The notes under the pieces are model-generated. The model was not told where the DNA came from. It searched no databases and worked only from the letters and a program-made list of their open reading frames with translations. Positions 22,290 to 34,031 of a stretch of DNA of 64,000 nucleotides are shown one piece after another. The translations under genes and the position numbers were made by a program. This DNA comes from Limnephilus marmoratus (Eukaryota; Arthropoda; Insecta; Trichoptera; Limnephilidae). Location: assembly GCA_917880885.1 (NCBI GenBank), contig OU862915.1, forward strand, positions 33,612,676 through 33,676,675, read 5' to 3'. How positions within the stretch are numbered: the first letter of the stretch is position 1; each line of letters starts with the position of its first letter.

Positions 22290-22459
22290 GGAAAACAATT
22301 ACCTTCGGGCTATGTCATCTTTTGGGATGATGTGTAAGGTATTTTTTAGGGAAAGGAAGACAGGAAGTTCTTGAAAGGAAAAAGGTTTGGGAAATCTGGG
22401 GATCAATGTGTCCAGAACGGACTGATGAACGAATTCATTCCTCCAATAACATTTTAAGG

Positions 22460-22775
22460 CAGTGGTTCCCGACCTTTCTTTGACCAGGGACCACTATGAC
22501 ATTTATTTGTTCTCACAGGGACCACAAGGTACAATAATGATAAACTGTTAATCGCGTAATTAAACGCGTCCTTGCAATACTATAATTTTGCAATTCAATG
22601 TGCTCTTCTTAGACTTCTTCAGCTACCTCTCCATCATTAATATCAAAAGGGTTACGAATCAGCTTTTGGATACCTTTAAATTCGGTTTTGTAGTAAATGA
22701 ATAAATGTTTTGTGCACCACATTTTAGATCTCGCGGACCACCTGTGGCCCACGAACTACCGGTTGGGAACCACTG
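22460..22775. mobile_element. hAT-type MITE in SINE-B
   Basis: Termini CAGTGGTTCCCGACC and GGTTGGGAACCACTG are inverted with one mismatch. Flanks TTTTAAGG (22452-22459) and GTTTAAGG (22776-22783) are an 8-bp duplication with one mismatch. The 316-bp element has no intact transposase and fits the hAT terminal pattern. Confidence 0.9.
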
Positions 22776-23005
22776 GTTTAAGGCGATGGATCGAGAAAGT
22801 CGGGCTGGAGAGATAAAAGGTCTCCTTACCCGATCTCTCGATTCGACACGCCCGCGCCATATTGACGCATGTGAACTAGACAAACCTCACTCCATGAACC
22901 GGGGAAACCCTGCTAAGTCAACAATGTTAGTGAACCACTCGGGTTGAAACATGGCAGGTGTGTTGGTTATCCAATAAATAGTTCCCGGGCGGCGGTACCC
23001 GTAGT

Positions 23006-24609
23006 AAACGTATCTTTTACCCGTGATTTAATATCTTGGGCGTGATACGTGTCACTTCACACAGAATGAAAAGCTTATATTCAGTAGATGGTGGTATCCG
23101 GCTTCGCTTCGTATGGCATAGTGCCCCTGAAGGTGAAGTGGATGCTGTCAATGATTCAATGATTTGCACTTGTCCATATTCATTCAGTCCTTAGCACAGC
23201 AACTATTGACAGCATCAACCGAAATACCCATAATTCCAACCCATTGTAAAATGAAACAACGTGAGTATTAATTTAGCCATGTTCTGGAAACACCCAATCG
23301 GGCGTAATAAATGTTTGGTGTATTACACACATGTTTTACAACTGTTCATGTTTATTTTGTTTAACGATAATAACACCCTACACATTGCGTTGTAACTACA
23401 TTCAAACTCATCTTAAAATAGTATTACATAGTATTTATGCTTGGTGCCCTCTCAGACGCCACCGTCCAATCAAATTTCAAGAGATACTCCGTTTTCTCAC
23501 CAGTCTAATCCTTCCATAGCTCTCAACCTCAAATTTCATGAAAGGTCTTTTTATCCTAAAACTTATACAATATAACGCACTTAAATGAGTCAAAACAGTA
23601 ACGCCATTATTAAACAATTAAGAAAACTTCAATATTTAGTGCGGGGAAAACAGATTCTGAAGTACCCAACATAATAGAGTGTATACTGTCACAATTAGTT
23701 TCTCAGCTAGGGTTGCCATCTCTTAAATTTGGCAACCAGGACAAGACGCGTGAAAACCCCGGATTTTAGAGCCCAGAACCCGGAACCCGAACATGTCAAC
23801 AGGTTTTTTTAAACATAGTCGGTGTAATAAAAAATAGTTGAAAATGTCATAAACCACCTTCTTATTTATTTTAAAATTAAATTTAGACATCTTTTATCAT
23901 CATTTTATATGTACCTAACAAAACAGAATCTTATTACAGTTACAAATTGTTTTAATAATCAGTTAGATTTTTTTTATTCTTAAGATTAAACACAAATTAT
24001 TCATATTTGAAAACCAAACCTTATTAAAATTCAACTAAATTTTTAAACAAAAAACTTAAAAGTACTGAGATCATTTTAGTAATTTTTGAGGTACTTAACT
24101 CTTTTAATTCAATAATAATTATATCTTTAAATTTTTAACAGCAGCCATTTAAACATCAAAATATCTCTTTTATTAACATAATATGAACTAAATTCAGTCT
24201 TCTTAAATCTTAAGCAACTAAAATGAAACTTTTTGAAGTTTAGACTTACTGTAATGTAAGTTACATTATTATTTTTTTAAGCATAAAATAACCAAAAACT
24301 ATACTCATTTATATCACCTTAAAGTTTTAATCAACAGCCATATTGTAAATTTCTTTTACGTAATAAAAACAATAACAACTCTACAAAAATTAAAAGAAAT
24401 TATTGCACTCATTAGTACATTATTTGATTATCTAGCTATGACAGCTTTTTCCTCAGCCTCTCGCCTTTTTTACTTTTCAGTTTTTTATTAATTAATTTAT
24501 CACTCTTTCCGATAGCTTTTAGAATATCTTCTCTTTTTAAAAGGAATTTGTAAAAATCAATGCAGCTGTATTCTTGGAAATTGAATTAAATTTAAATTAA
24601 CATAAATGA
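23006..24609. other. No gene; anonymous, locally GC-rich repeat ends
   Basis: GGGTTGCCATCTC...GACAAGAC near 23708 and GGACAAATCCGGGGAAACCC near 24767 could be ends of one element, but no convincing inverted repeat was found. Confidence 0.35.
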
Positions 24610-24725
24610 AACAATGTTACTTTGTTTGAACCACTTTTATATTTGTTTAAAGCCGACCGGTTTCAGAACGATCGTTCCTTCCTCAGGGCAGACGTATACG
24701 TTTGACTTTAAATTTTTTTTTAAAC
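24610..24725 (-). mobile_element. Penelope-like fragment with hammerhead motif 3
   Basis: It shares TTTGTTTGAACCACTTTTAT and the ribozyme-like core with the 9464 insertion, in the same core orientation. The core at 24652-24689 reads CTGAGGA, GGAAC-GATC-GTTCT stem II, GAAACCGGTC on the minus strand, with three stem I pairs (GCC/GGC). Confidence 0.6.
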
Positions 24726-24874
24726 CCGGACATCAAATGAAACCCCGCCAGGACGCTCCCCGGACTAGGACAAATCCGGGGAAACCCGGGTGAGGTGGGA
24801 ATATATTGAACCAAGCAGACGGGTTAAGAAATGAATTGAGATCTCTCGAATCGACTGATTAAATTTGATTTTAA

Positions 24875-25450
24875 CTTTCGTTCGGTGAGCGTGCTTTCGG
24901 TGTGTCAGGACCTAATGCCTGGAATGGACTGCCACATTTTTAAGAATGATCACGGACTGAGGACAATTTAGAGCTAACCTTAAAATTCACCGCTTCAGAC
25001 AATCGTATCCATAAAGCCAAAAACCTTTCACCTTCACCTTCACAGCCCGTGACATTGTAAATAAATAATTGTGTAAAAATGCTTTATAAGGTCATTTCGT
25101 AAAAATTTTCCAGTCCTGAAGAGTCGTAAATTCTCCAGTCTTTCAAAATAATTATCACCTCTACTTTTGCCTTGTCATTAATCTTCTCATAAATGTGGTT
25201 GTTGTGGAGGGTAGTAAATGTAAAATCATCAATGTCTAGTGTTTTAAATTTGGTGTTCTCTGCGTACAAAACCGTATCCTTTCCAAGCATAAACTTTCTA
25301 ATTTATCGGAAGTGACCTGCCAGGTAAATAAGTTTTCTGTATCTGTTTGTAAATAATAAAATGAGCCAAAAAAACTCGTTTTAAATTGTACAACGCCCTT
25401 GAGGTGATATTGAACAAAAACGGCGCTCTGAGTTATCCAATTATTTTTAT
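24875..25450 (+). pseudogene. L2/CR1-like LINE C-terminal fragment and tail
   Basis: The plus strand reads RAFGVSGPNAWNGLP near 24890-24940, related to the 10241 copy. A frameshift or stop follows. The 3' tail at 25335-25447 carries CTGTATCTGTTTGTAAATAA and CAACGCCCTTGAGGTGATAT, also seen at 45660-45790. Confidence 0.7.
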
Positions 25451-25550
25451 ATTTGCAAGGGAGATGGGTCATGAATTCATGAACATTTATTAGTACATCG
25501 TAAGTGTCGCCAACGTCGTTCACCTATAACCTTGCAAGTTGTATGTGTTT

Positions 25551-25930
25551 CTGCGCGTTTTCGTCCCGCGACAAAATTCCTACGGACAAAACATTCTACA
25601 ACAAAATATTTTCTAAAACCTAACCTAACTTTACAGGATTTCTGTATTATTCTTTTTAAACTATAATTTATTGTCTTTACACGATGTCTGTGTTATTTTT
25701 ATCCCATTTACTATTTTTGAACAATAATTTGTTGTCTTTACACGATGTCTGTATTATTTTTGTCCCATTTAATATTTTTGAACAATAATTTGTTGTCTTT
25801 GTAGAATGTCTGTATTATTTTTGTCCCATTTTTTTGTTGGGTTAGGTTTAAGTAGATATTTTGCTGAAGGATGTTTTGTCCGTAGGATATTTTGACTGGG
25901 ATATTTTGTCACGGGATGAAAAGTCGCGGA
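25551..25930. mobile_element. TIR element with three internal 60-bp tandem repeats
   Basis: The left arm (CGTCCCGCGACAAAAT, CCTACGGACAAAACAT, CTAACC) and the right arm (inverse, ending at about 25930) match over some 80-90 bp. The centre holds three copies of a 60-bp unit starting TTGTCTTTACACGATGTCTG, from about 25645 to 25835. No coding is seen. Confidence 0.75.
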
Positions 25931-26024
25931 ATCGGTTTATGTACGCTTAGCGGCGCCCTGCATTTGTTGCTAACTGCATAGCAATTTCAATTTGGAAGGT
26001 TTAGGTTAGCTTTATTAGGTTTGT

Positions 26025-26363
26025 GACGGTATGGGTACCGCCGCCCCGGGAACCATTTATTCGATAACCAACGCCTGCCCACCAGGTCTCGGTCCAGATC
26101 GGGTGAGTGGTTGAGGGAGACCTTTCGACCTCTCCATCAGGACTCTCTCAGAACATCGCCTTGCACCGCAGTGGGACGGATGGATTCACACATCCTGACA
26201 CTGACCCTCAAATTCCTATCCACCCCTCATACCTTTTTCCTTCACAGAACTTCATTTTCTTTCTTTCCTCAAATGATCCTCCATACGGCATCTGTAAAGA
26301 TGACATAGGCCCTGAGGGGAATTATTTTCCCCAGGGCATCGTGTGTGGAGCTAATGTAAAAAA
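26025..26363 (+). mobile_element. SINE-B copy f
   Basis: GGGTACCGCCGCCCCGGGAA, AACCATTTATTCGATAACCA and the middle block GGTCTCGGTCCAGATCGGGT are followed by the terminal hairpin and poly-A at 26358. The frames at 26107-26379 are chance readings of this SINE. Confidence 0.8.
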
Positions 26364-27837
26364 AAGACCAAACGCATAACTCTTACTGGCTGCGTCTTTC
26401 TGATAGTCCGTGCAGTTTTGGCGACAATTATTGGATCGGCTCCATGCCATAGCAGCTCACTCTGTTTCCAATTACTATGTTGAGTTAAGTGGTATCCGCC
26501 TCCTTTCTGACATCGCGCGGTGTAAATGCACGAAAGCGGCCTGGCTGGAAAGCGTAATAAAAATGCAATCATAATAATTGGCTTGGATCCATCACGCTAG
26601 ATTCTGCAGGGGAAATTAGCGTTCCGTAATATCGGTTCATCTGCCTATCTCTATTATCTGCCTACCTCTGCCGGTAGTCGGGTCTTCGAAGTCAAGAAGC
26701 TGCGAACGAGGAACAGAGGGGTGCCGTAACGTGTTATTTCCGATTGAAAGAACCAGAAAGGACCAGTACCAAAAACGTAACTGGAAATACTTTTAATTTT
26801 AATTTCTTTTATATATTGAATAATAATATTATTAAATTTATAAAAACAGTTTATGCATAAATAAGTTCTGCTATGCAATTATTATTAAGCATGACAGCTA
26901 TTTCACCTTCTTAAGGCATTATCTCACTGTCAAAAAAAATTTGAAAAATGGAAACACTTTTTTAGGTCTTTTCGCGGAGAAAATTTGAAGAAATTGACGT
27001 TACTCCTTTGCGAATCTAAAGTGGCTCCAGTTGTGAAATTATAATATGGCTATTATACAGGATGCAACAGCACGTATCCGAAGGTTTTTAACTAAGGATT
27101 CCTGAACATATTTAGAGTAAAAATTAATGTACATGTCATTTTGCTGTTCGATGATATATCTTTCTATAAAACAAAAACAAAAAATATTTTTTAACACACG
27201 TCACCACTGATCCCATCCCTATACGTCGCGACAGGATCAAGTGATTGCGCTGTTTGGTGTGTTACAGTGCTGCTAGAACGAGATTGCTTATCATGTGACC
27301 TGCCGCTATACTTACCGGAATACCTACTCAGTTGGAAAAATATTTTTATTTTTTTAATTGAAAAAAAATATCATCAGACAGCAAAGTGACATATTGCAAT
27401 CAAGGATAACAACAAAAAAAACAATTTCTCCAAAACTTGAGTCTCGTTTTTCAACACAAATGTTTTTTGTTTTTGAAGGGACGCGACAAGTTTAAGTTTT
27501 GTTTTCTTAACTCGAACAGATATTTCCGAATATGAAAACTTCCCAACTTCTTTTTTCCCGATTATTCTGAGAATGAGAAAGTTGTGCACACCCCCTGCTT
27601 GGAAGATTGGACGGAAGATAGGGGATTATCAAAATAATTTCCGTGAATTTGTAATTTTCTTCTTGAAAAAGATAAAATGAGATGCTTCTTTTATGTGTAA
27701 TCTTTTATGGTATTCAATACCATCGAGATGTTAATAATATTAGCACGACATTTCTTCTGGGGTTTTTTATAAATATTATTTTTCCTATTAGTATGTTGAA
27801 TATTTGCATATTGTCTGCAGAAACTTAGATTATTTTT
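26364..27837. other. No gene recognised
   Basis: No convincing coding frame or known repeat was seen over about 1.5 kb. Confidence 0.4.
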
Positions 27838-28305
27838 GAAGTAAAACTTCTTTATGTACGCTCGACTTAGGGGGAAGCTTGTGCGTTACGAAAAGTGGTG
27901 ATGTGTTACAAAAAGTTGTGATGTGTTACGAAAAGTGTGATTTTACGAAAAGTGTGATGTTACGAAAAGTGTGATGCGAACGGTAATCGATGCGAACGGT
28001 GATCGATGGCCTTTACGCACGCTTGACTTGGGGAGTGATAAGGATAAGGATGGTCACCCCAAGGTCGTAGGTCACCCCAAGGTCATAGGCCTACCCAAGG
28101 CCATAGGTCACCCCAAGGTCGTAGGTCACCCCAAGGTCGTAGGCCACCCCAAGGTCGTAGGTCACCCCAAGATCGTAGGTCACCCCAAGGTCGTAAGTCA
28201 CTCCAGGGTCATAGGTCACCCAATGGTCATATGTCACCCCAATATCATATGTCACCCCAATGTCAATGTCTTATGTTCTTTTATAAGTAAGTGAAGTTTT
28301 ACTTC
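27838..28305. repeat. Minisatellite block bounded by GAAGTAAAACTTC palindromes
   Basis: GAAGTAAAACTTC at 27838-27850 and its inverse GAAGTTTTACTTC at 28293-28305 bound two different tandem arrays. At 27880-27960 there are about five units of 17-22 bp around GTTACGAAAAGTGTGAT, then two 16-bp units GCGAACGGT(A/G)ATCGAT. At 28052-28270 there are about twelve 18-bp units GGTCACCCCAAGGTCGTA that decay to the right. CTTTA(T/C)G(T/C)ACGCTCGACTT-like sequence precedes each array. The boundaries suggest one transposable unit. Confidence 0.75.
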
Positions 28306-29576
28306 AGTCGTGTGGTCGAGCATACTCTTTTTTTTTATCGGTGTTTTTGTGATGTGTGAAAGAGAGACGAGTGAGTGTCCAGTGAAATGTGCTTGTGAAA
28401 GCAGGCGGGAGGTTTTTGTGTGTTCGTTTTGACGAAGTCCTTTTTTTGGTTAAAATACGTTGTATTTTTTTTTTGTACAGATGATCTGTTTCGTTGGCTG
28501 TCTAGGGGCTTAGAAATCAAAAGGTCTTAATTCCTCAGACCTCATATCGTTGTCTCCCTTGCTATCATGGTTAGAAAAACTATATTATCAGTGTTGGTAA
28601 GAGAAAACACCATGCTTTATATTCAAACCCTAAAGTTAACGTCAAAATAAATAAAATGTCCACCTTTATGAGGCCAAAGTTTCCGACCGCAATTCGAAAA
28701 AACAATTGAAATTTTTGCATAAAACGATAAAAAACTAAATTGACGATTTTAATGTTTAAAATACATTTGTTTAGTAATTTAGTTAGAAAAACGCAAGGTG
28801 AGCCATTTTTAAAACTTTATAATTGTATGTTTAAATCGTATTTAAAAAATTTCATCACCTTTTTGGATCCGTTCAGAAATATTCCATTTATTTTGATTTT
28901 ATAGCAAGGCGGAAATTTTCTGACCTTCTGACAGAATATGCCCGAGGCCTAAGGGGCTAGTGGTCTATACAAGTGTACAATGTACGTACAGTCATACATG
29001 CACTCCAAAATAATCTAGATAACTAACACGTATTACCACGAAAGTGGTGCAAGTATATTACATCGTTTTCCTGTTACATAAATATGTAGTTAACAGTTGT
29101 TTGATGCGGCAATCTTTAACTGTGCTTTTTTAACTTTCACGTTATCTGCAAGATTGCTTATCTCCCGTATACTTGTTATTTCGTTACTGCCCACTTTGCG
29201 GTTCGGACTTTTGATAAAAGAGTTTGTTTTGAAGAAATTCCTGCGCCTTATCGCTCACTTATTCAATGAAAACAACAGTGTTGATACAATGGCGGTCGGC
29301 GGTTCTTCTTCTTTACAAATAAGGCCTGTTTCTTTTATCTTTGGCGATTTGTTCTGCCTTTCTTTAAACTGATGCGTACTTATTCTCTGTTATCCCTCCG
29401 GCCAACTGAGGTATAGATTGCCAACCGTTGATTGTTTAGCAATTTTTTTCTTTAATTATGTTGTTTTAAGTATGACCTTCTAAAATTGTTGTGTAAACAT
29501 GCTGTTTAAGAATTTCTTAGACTAAGACCAGACCATTAAAACCAAAGAATATGTACAGAAATTTGATAATACGAAT
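28306..29576. other. No gene recognised
   Basis: A segment at 28515-28620 resembles the 6700-6800 region (GTTGTCTCCC, CACCATGCTTTATATTC). Nothing further is assigned. Confidence 0.35.
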
Positions 29577-30626
29577 GGTGTTCAAGAATTGAAGACCTTT
29601 ATTATTTGAAACACAAACTTGGTTTTTTAAAATTCATATTTCTACGAGACCACTTTACAAATGAGGAGGTTCTCCAAAGAATCGAAGGAGGAAGGCACCT
29701 GTTCAGGACCTTGTCCGAAAGGCGTGCAAGATGGATCGGTCATGTAATACTACAAGAGGCCTCTTGCATGCTATAATGGAGGGTATGACCGAGGGGAGAA
29801 ATTCTAGGTGACGCCCACACCGAGAGTACCTGGAGGACCTGCTGGTGGATGTGCGCTGCTCATCGTATGCAGAATTCAAAAGAGCCGCACAAGACAGGGA
29901 AGAATGGAAGAAAAGAATAGAGGAAATTGCTGCAAACCAATCCCAGGATTGAAACCAGAGAGAGAGATTTCTATTATTTTTCGATGGTCCCCGTTAAGAT
30001 CGATGCACTTGGTGAGCCGTGGCACTAGGTCCTTGATTCCCTTGTCGCAGATTCCGCCGTCAAAAGTGTTCTCACCTCTTCCTCCGCGACCTCGTCTGTT
30101 TCCAAACGTTTTCAGACCAAATTTGCATCGGGTGAAGATAAAGATGGAAATCATTTCATTGATTACCTTTTTGATTCCGTGGTTAGGTGGCGAACCCAAA
30201 AAAGCCTGGCCATTGTTGGAAAAACGGTCTAGAAAGACCCGAACGCTTTCTACACGATTTTGATAGTGAGCTTTCGTCAGCGTTTTGGGCACCGAACGAG
30301 CACACACTTTGCATACGCTAATTGTTCCCTAAAAATCGTGTATGGTAGTCTTAGTGACGTCTGATAACAAACGTGGTCTTCCACAGGGCGGACTCCCTCC
30401 TGATAGAGAAAGCGAATAAAAACGCACATCGCAGCCGGCGGGATTCGACAGTGAAGCGTCCATCTCAAACGGACCCAAAAGATCGCACTGAAGCAGCTAC
30501 CGCGCAGGATCACGGCTCTTTCTTAGAAAGTCTGAGCTATACGCTAGTGTTGCCATATTTTGAGAAATGACGTCCGTGTCGCCGAAAATGAGAAAAGGTC
30601 TTTAATTCTTGAACAACCTGTATAAT
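29577..30626 (-). pseudogene. Mariner-like transposon remnant
   Basis: Ends TGTTCAAGAATTGAAGACC (29580) and GGTCTTTAATTCTTGAACA (30599-30617) are inverted repeats. The minus strand encodes RSVPKTLTKAHYQNRVESVR followed by FLDRFSNNGQAFL, a mariner transposase segment, then after an apparent internal deletion FGLKTFGN and LVPRLTKCIDLNGDH, the typical C-terminus. The central catalytic DDD/DDE region is missing, so it is inactive. The left part also holds an unrelated LINE fragment (29680-29952). Confidence 0.75.
29680..29952 (+). pseudogene. LINE ORF2 C-terminal fragment
   Basis: The plus frame reads ERRARWIGHVILQEA, then after a frame break RPHREYLEDLLVDVRCSSYA and AQDREEWKKR, ending at a stop near 29952. 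This matches the C-terminal style of RTE-like LINE proteins. It appears inserted in the mariner remnant. Confidence 0.65.
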
Positions 30627-30779
30627 ACGGAGTAAGCATTAAACAATATAATGGCGTCTTATCCCGTTTTTTTAGTGTCAAATAGATAGTCACTGCGAAT
30701 CTTCATAAATCAATATGAAAAATACGTTGCAAGCTAATAATAGAAACAGCTATGCAAAATTGGTTTTTATCTGCTTCGG

Positions 30780-31130
30780 ATTTAATCACTCTGCATCACA
30801 AGCTTCCCCACGCGGTTGCGTAGAAGTCCTCTTTCGTCACTCGTCCCTCCAGGAACATTTCCGTAGCGCTGTAGTATCTCGGTAGGCGTAAGCATTATTG
30901 TAATTGACGTTTAGCTTATGATGTTGGGATGCAGTGTAATCAACCCACAGTTCTGACATATAGAGCGATGTGCATAATGCGTTGAATAGTATCCTTTTGA
31001 CCTTTTGTACTGCAAAAGTAATTTCAAAAAGCAAACTTATTCTTGTATCCTTTTCCTCGTTGCTGCGGATCGCGACCCCTGCGCCGATAGCCCTGAGCCT
31101 TTTTAAATGACGCTTCATTCAGAACGAACT
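30780..31130 (-). pseudogene. LINE ORF2 fragment
   Basis: The minus frame 30837-31118 encodes VKRILFNALCTSLYMSELWV and HHKLNVNYNNAY, resembling the region after the RT domain of LINE proteins. It is short and ends at a stop. Confidence 0.5.
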
Positions 31131-31150
31131 TCACTTACATACCAAAAAGC

Positions 31151-31630
31151 AACCAGATTCCTTTGAACTCTTAAAAAGTTGTGCACTCCTTCTCTAACTT
31201 CCCGGCCTATTCTTCCCTCACAATAAAACTCATCCCCCCTTCCAAAGACGATTCTCTTTGACGTCCCAATTCTTTAGAAATTCACTTTCGTAACGTCTCA
31301 CCGCACAGGTCTACGGAATGATCGCTGAAGAGACCAACCGGTGGAATTGTGTTGTGGGCGTGTCCACGCGTCAGAAGTAAGCTAAATTTCACCTTACTTT
31401 TTCTGAAATTGATCAATTTTATAAATTACTAACAATCACGCCGTTTCCCCAGAAAAAAAGGGATGGTAGGCGCATGAACTATGAACCGTCACACAGCTTA
31501 TGTTTCAGCCGAAAACGAAACCGAATTTCGGCTTTTGTTCTAATTTAAAAAGCACTCTATACACCTTTCTTTACTGTAGTCCACGGTCTTTTTTTACTGT
31601 TAAACTTTTAAGGGTATTCGTACGTCAATT
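31151..31630. other. No gene recognised
   Basis: No feature was identified. Confidence 0.35.
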
Positions 31631-31739
31631 TTATGAGTAAAATTGGTTTACTTTTTTTATTTTTATTTTTTTGTTTTTTAATTGTACGACAGATTATTAT
31701 TATCCGATTACCGTACAATTGTCTCATTTTGACAGTCAC

Positions 31740-32570
31740 ACCTAGGAAGATGATTATTATACAAAAAATCTTCGCCCATTCGATAATACAATACGGTATT
31801 GTTGCATGGGGAGGAGCTAACAAAACCTCAATTTAACCGTTGGAAATTACTCAAAGATTAATAATCAAAATTATTACTAAGAAACCATCAGATTATTCAA
31901 CCTCTCAACTTTTTCAAGACTTTCAAGTCCCACCTCTAAAAAATACATATATAAAAAATACACTGCTTCAAATACACAAAGACTATTCTAATAAGTCGCA
32001 CCACGCCTTGGTCCGCGTTGAGAGCAATAGGCAAAACACAGTGGGTCGCTTGTGTACGCCATTAATGCATACCAGTTTTGCACAACACTACTACACGTAC
32101 AATGGAGTGGTGTGGTTTAATCAACTAGCAATAGAGCTGACTACAATAAATTCAAAAATAAATTAAACAATAATATCTTAAATAATTTAGCCACTTAGAA
32201 CCGCATTAACCTTTAATTAACAATACTTATTCAAAAATTAATTTTATATTATTATTTTTTTTTAATATTATTTTTTTTTTTTTTTAACCCATTCGATTTA
32301 TGTAAGTACGTAAATATAATGTATGTGTTATAATTTTTAATTTTAATTTTTTTAATTAAAAAAAAAATATATATATATTTTTCTCTTCCCTTTACACACG
32401 AGTAGTTACACTCTCGTAAAGGTTATATATTATATACATATATATGTTTATACTGTTTCTAATCAATGTTGCATGTTAGTATTTAATGATTCCGTTTGTA
32501 ACCTGAAAAGGTAATTACTCATGATTATATTACATGTATATGTATATAAAAAACTACAAAAAAAAAACTA
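31740..32570 (+). pseudogene. LINE C-terminus with hairpin 3' UTR
   Basis: It encodes HSIIQYGIVAWGGANKT, a stop near 31834, then FQDFQVPPLKNTYIKNTLLQ; compare LTYGISVWGGAADT and HFQVPHIKSTFAKKH in the 107-2338 ORF. The 3' UTR has a hairpin CTTTACAC...CTCGTAAAG at about 32390-32420 and ends in ATGTATATGTATATAAA. The same 3' end recurs at 50030-50215 and 58287-58710. Confidence 0.75.
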
Positions 32571-33099
32571 ATAATCTTAAGGCTATCTAAAGAAGAGTTA
32601 TATATAATCTAGTGTTTCCGATATTTCGTTCAACAGCACCATTCCTCTTTCTGTGCTGTGCTAGAAAATCTATTCTGCCGTATGGTATTTTGAACAAGTC
32701 GTGTCGACGACTACGTCTGAAATTTTCAGGCACTTATAAACCGTAGCATTCCAAGATTACAATCTAAATAATGTTAGAAATTAAAAGTTAATTAAATTAA
32801 CCCATGACGGTGTCTTTGGTGTTATTTTTTTATTTTATTTTATTTATTTTAGAGAAAGTTGACAGCAAATCAGAGATTACAAAATAATACAATGATAAGA
32901 TGTTAATTATGCCAATTATGAACTTTCCACTGATGATAGTTAATAATAAAGGGTGACATTGTAAGGGTATTTTCTTAATTAATTTATTTTAAGTTACAAT
33001 ATTTAAAAAGGGGGGGGGGAGGAGGAACATAGGATTATTGTTTATGTATGCATCGTTAGATTTAGATTATATTATAAAGATGATTTTTTAAATTTAAAT
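32571..33099. other. No gene; 9-G run at 33010
   Basis: AT-rich. TTAGAAATTAAAAGTTAATTAAATTAACCC occurs near 32772 and again near 33675, a small dispersed duplication. Confidence 0.4.
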
Positions 33100-33330
33100 A
33101 CCCTGGCCATTTGTCTGCCCACCAATTGCGTATCGGAAGAGCTCTCCAGCCGGACTCTTTTGACCCATCGAGAGGGATTCATGCACCCGTCAACTCCTGG
33201 AGACAATGATTCTTTATACATACCTTTTTCCTTTCCGGATTTTCCTCGTCCTTCCACAGCCACACTCCTCGTACTTCCCGAAAGTAAAGAAGTACAGGCC
33301 TCGAGGCTAATTATTTTCCTGTATGGGAAC
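33100..33330 (+). mobile_element. SINE-B fragment g, highly degraded
   Basis: Recognisable pieces are CTCTCCAGCCGGACTC, TACCTTTTTCCTTTCC and GGCTAATTATTTTCCTGTATG. The terminal hairpin is destroyed. Confidence 0.45.
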
Positions 33331-33772
33331 TACTGGAAAAAAATATTTCAAATTTCGATTTTCTTTCTTTAGCAGATATACAGTTCCATTGATCTGGGAT
33401 GCGTGTATGAGTCGATAGGTCTTACGTGAATTAGTTAAACCATATTTCTATCTAGGTATTATTTTTGTTCAGTGGAAATAATCCATTTCTGATTCTAAAA
33501 GGCATCCATTATGTTATTTTGGGCTTACCTCACTCGCGTTGATAATAAGAAGGTTCTCAAAGGCACTGGGTTATGTAATCCCAAATTACTTCATACCTAA
33601 TGAATATTTAATCTGGGACAAAGCTATTGATGGAACAGGTGAGACCTTGATTGAGCGAGCAATAGAAATAACGCCAGAAATTAAAAGTTAATTAAATTAA
33701 CCCAGAACGTTGTCTGTGACGTTATTTTTTATGTATGCATTATTTGATTTAGATTATAAAGGTGATTTTTTA

Positions 33773-33990
33773 AATTTAAATACCGCACAAAAGTCTTAAC
33801 TGCTCGGAGCTAAGGACTGTGGCTTCTCTAATTGGGGTATCATGAGGCTGATGAGAATGGGGAAAGGAAAGAGATAGGTAAGAAGAAGGTTGGAAAGGAC
33901 GTGGCTATTCAGATCTGGTCACCAAACACGGCTTATGTCATTAACATTTCGATTCTGATCGGTGGTCTTTAACCAGGGCGATGGAAAATT
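33773..33990 (-). mobile_element. SINE-A copy 4, head missing
   Basis: It runs TACCGCACAAAAGTC, CTAATTGGGGTAT, ATTCAGATCTGGTCACCAAA, ACCAGGGCGAT. It is oriented opposite to the copy that starts at 34032, so the two can pair as an inverted repeat. Confidence 0.75.
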
Positions 33991-34031
33991 ATTATTTTGG
34001 TATTGCTGATTTAGAAAAGGTATTATAGGTT

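Larger units (their letters stand above)
21729..23005 (-). mobile_element. SINE-B copy e, host of two nested MITEs
   Basis: The pieces are ACAGGAGGCC (to 21744), GGAAAACAATTACC through GTGTCC (22290-22451), and GATGGATCGAGAAAGTCGGG through TTCCCGGGCGGCGGTACCC (22784-23000). Deleting the two inserts gives a contiguous SINE-B with the long middle block. Confidence 0.8.

Noticed and set aside
23708..24800. A 1.1-kb transposon with GC-rich ends
   Set aside because: GGGTTGCCA and GGGGAAACCC at the two sides do not pair convincingly, and no target duplication was found.
26107..26379. Open frames of 65-90 codons
   Set aside because: They coincide exactly with SINE-B copy f, which is non-coding elsewhere.
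28052..28270. CRISPR-like array
   Set aside because: The 18-bp units are contiguous with no unique spacers: a minisatellite in eukaryotic DNA.
29808..30307. Open frames of 143-151 codons on opposite strands as genes
   Set aside because: The minus frame is the broken mariner transposase. The plus frame covers a LINE fragment and its shadow.
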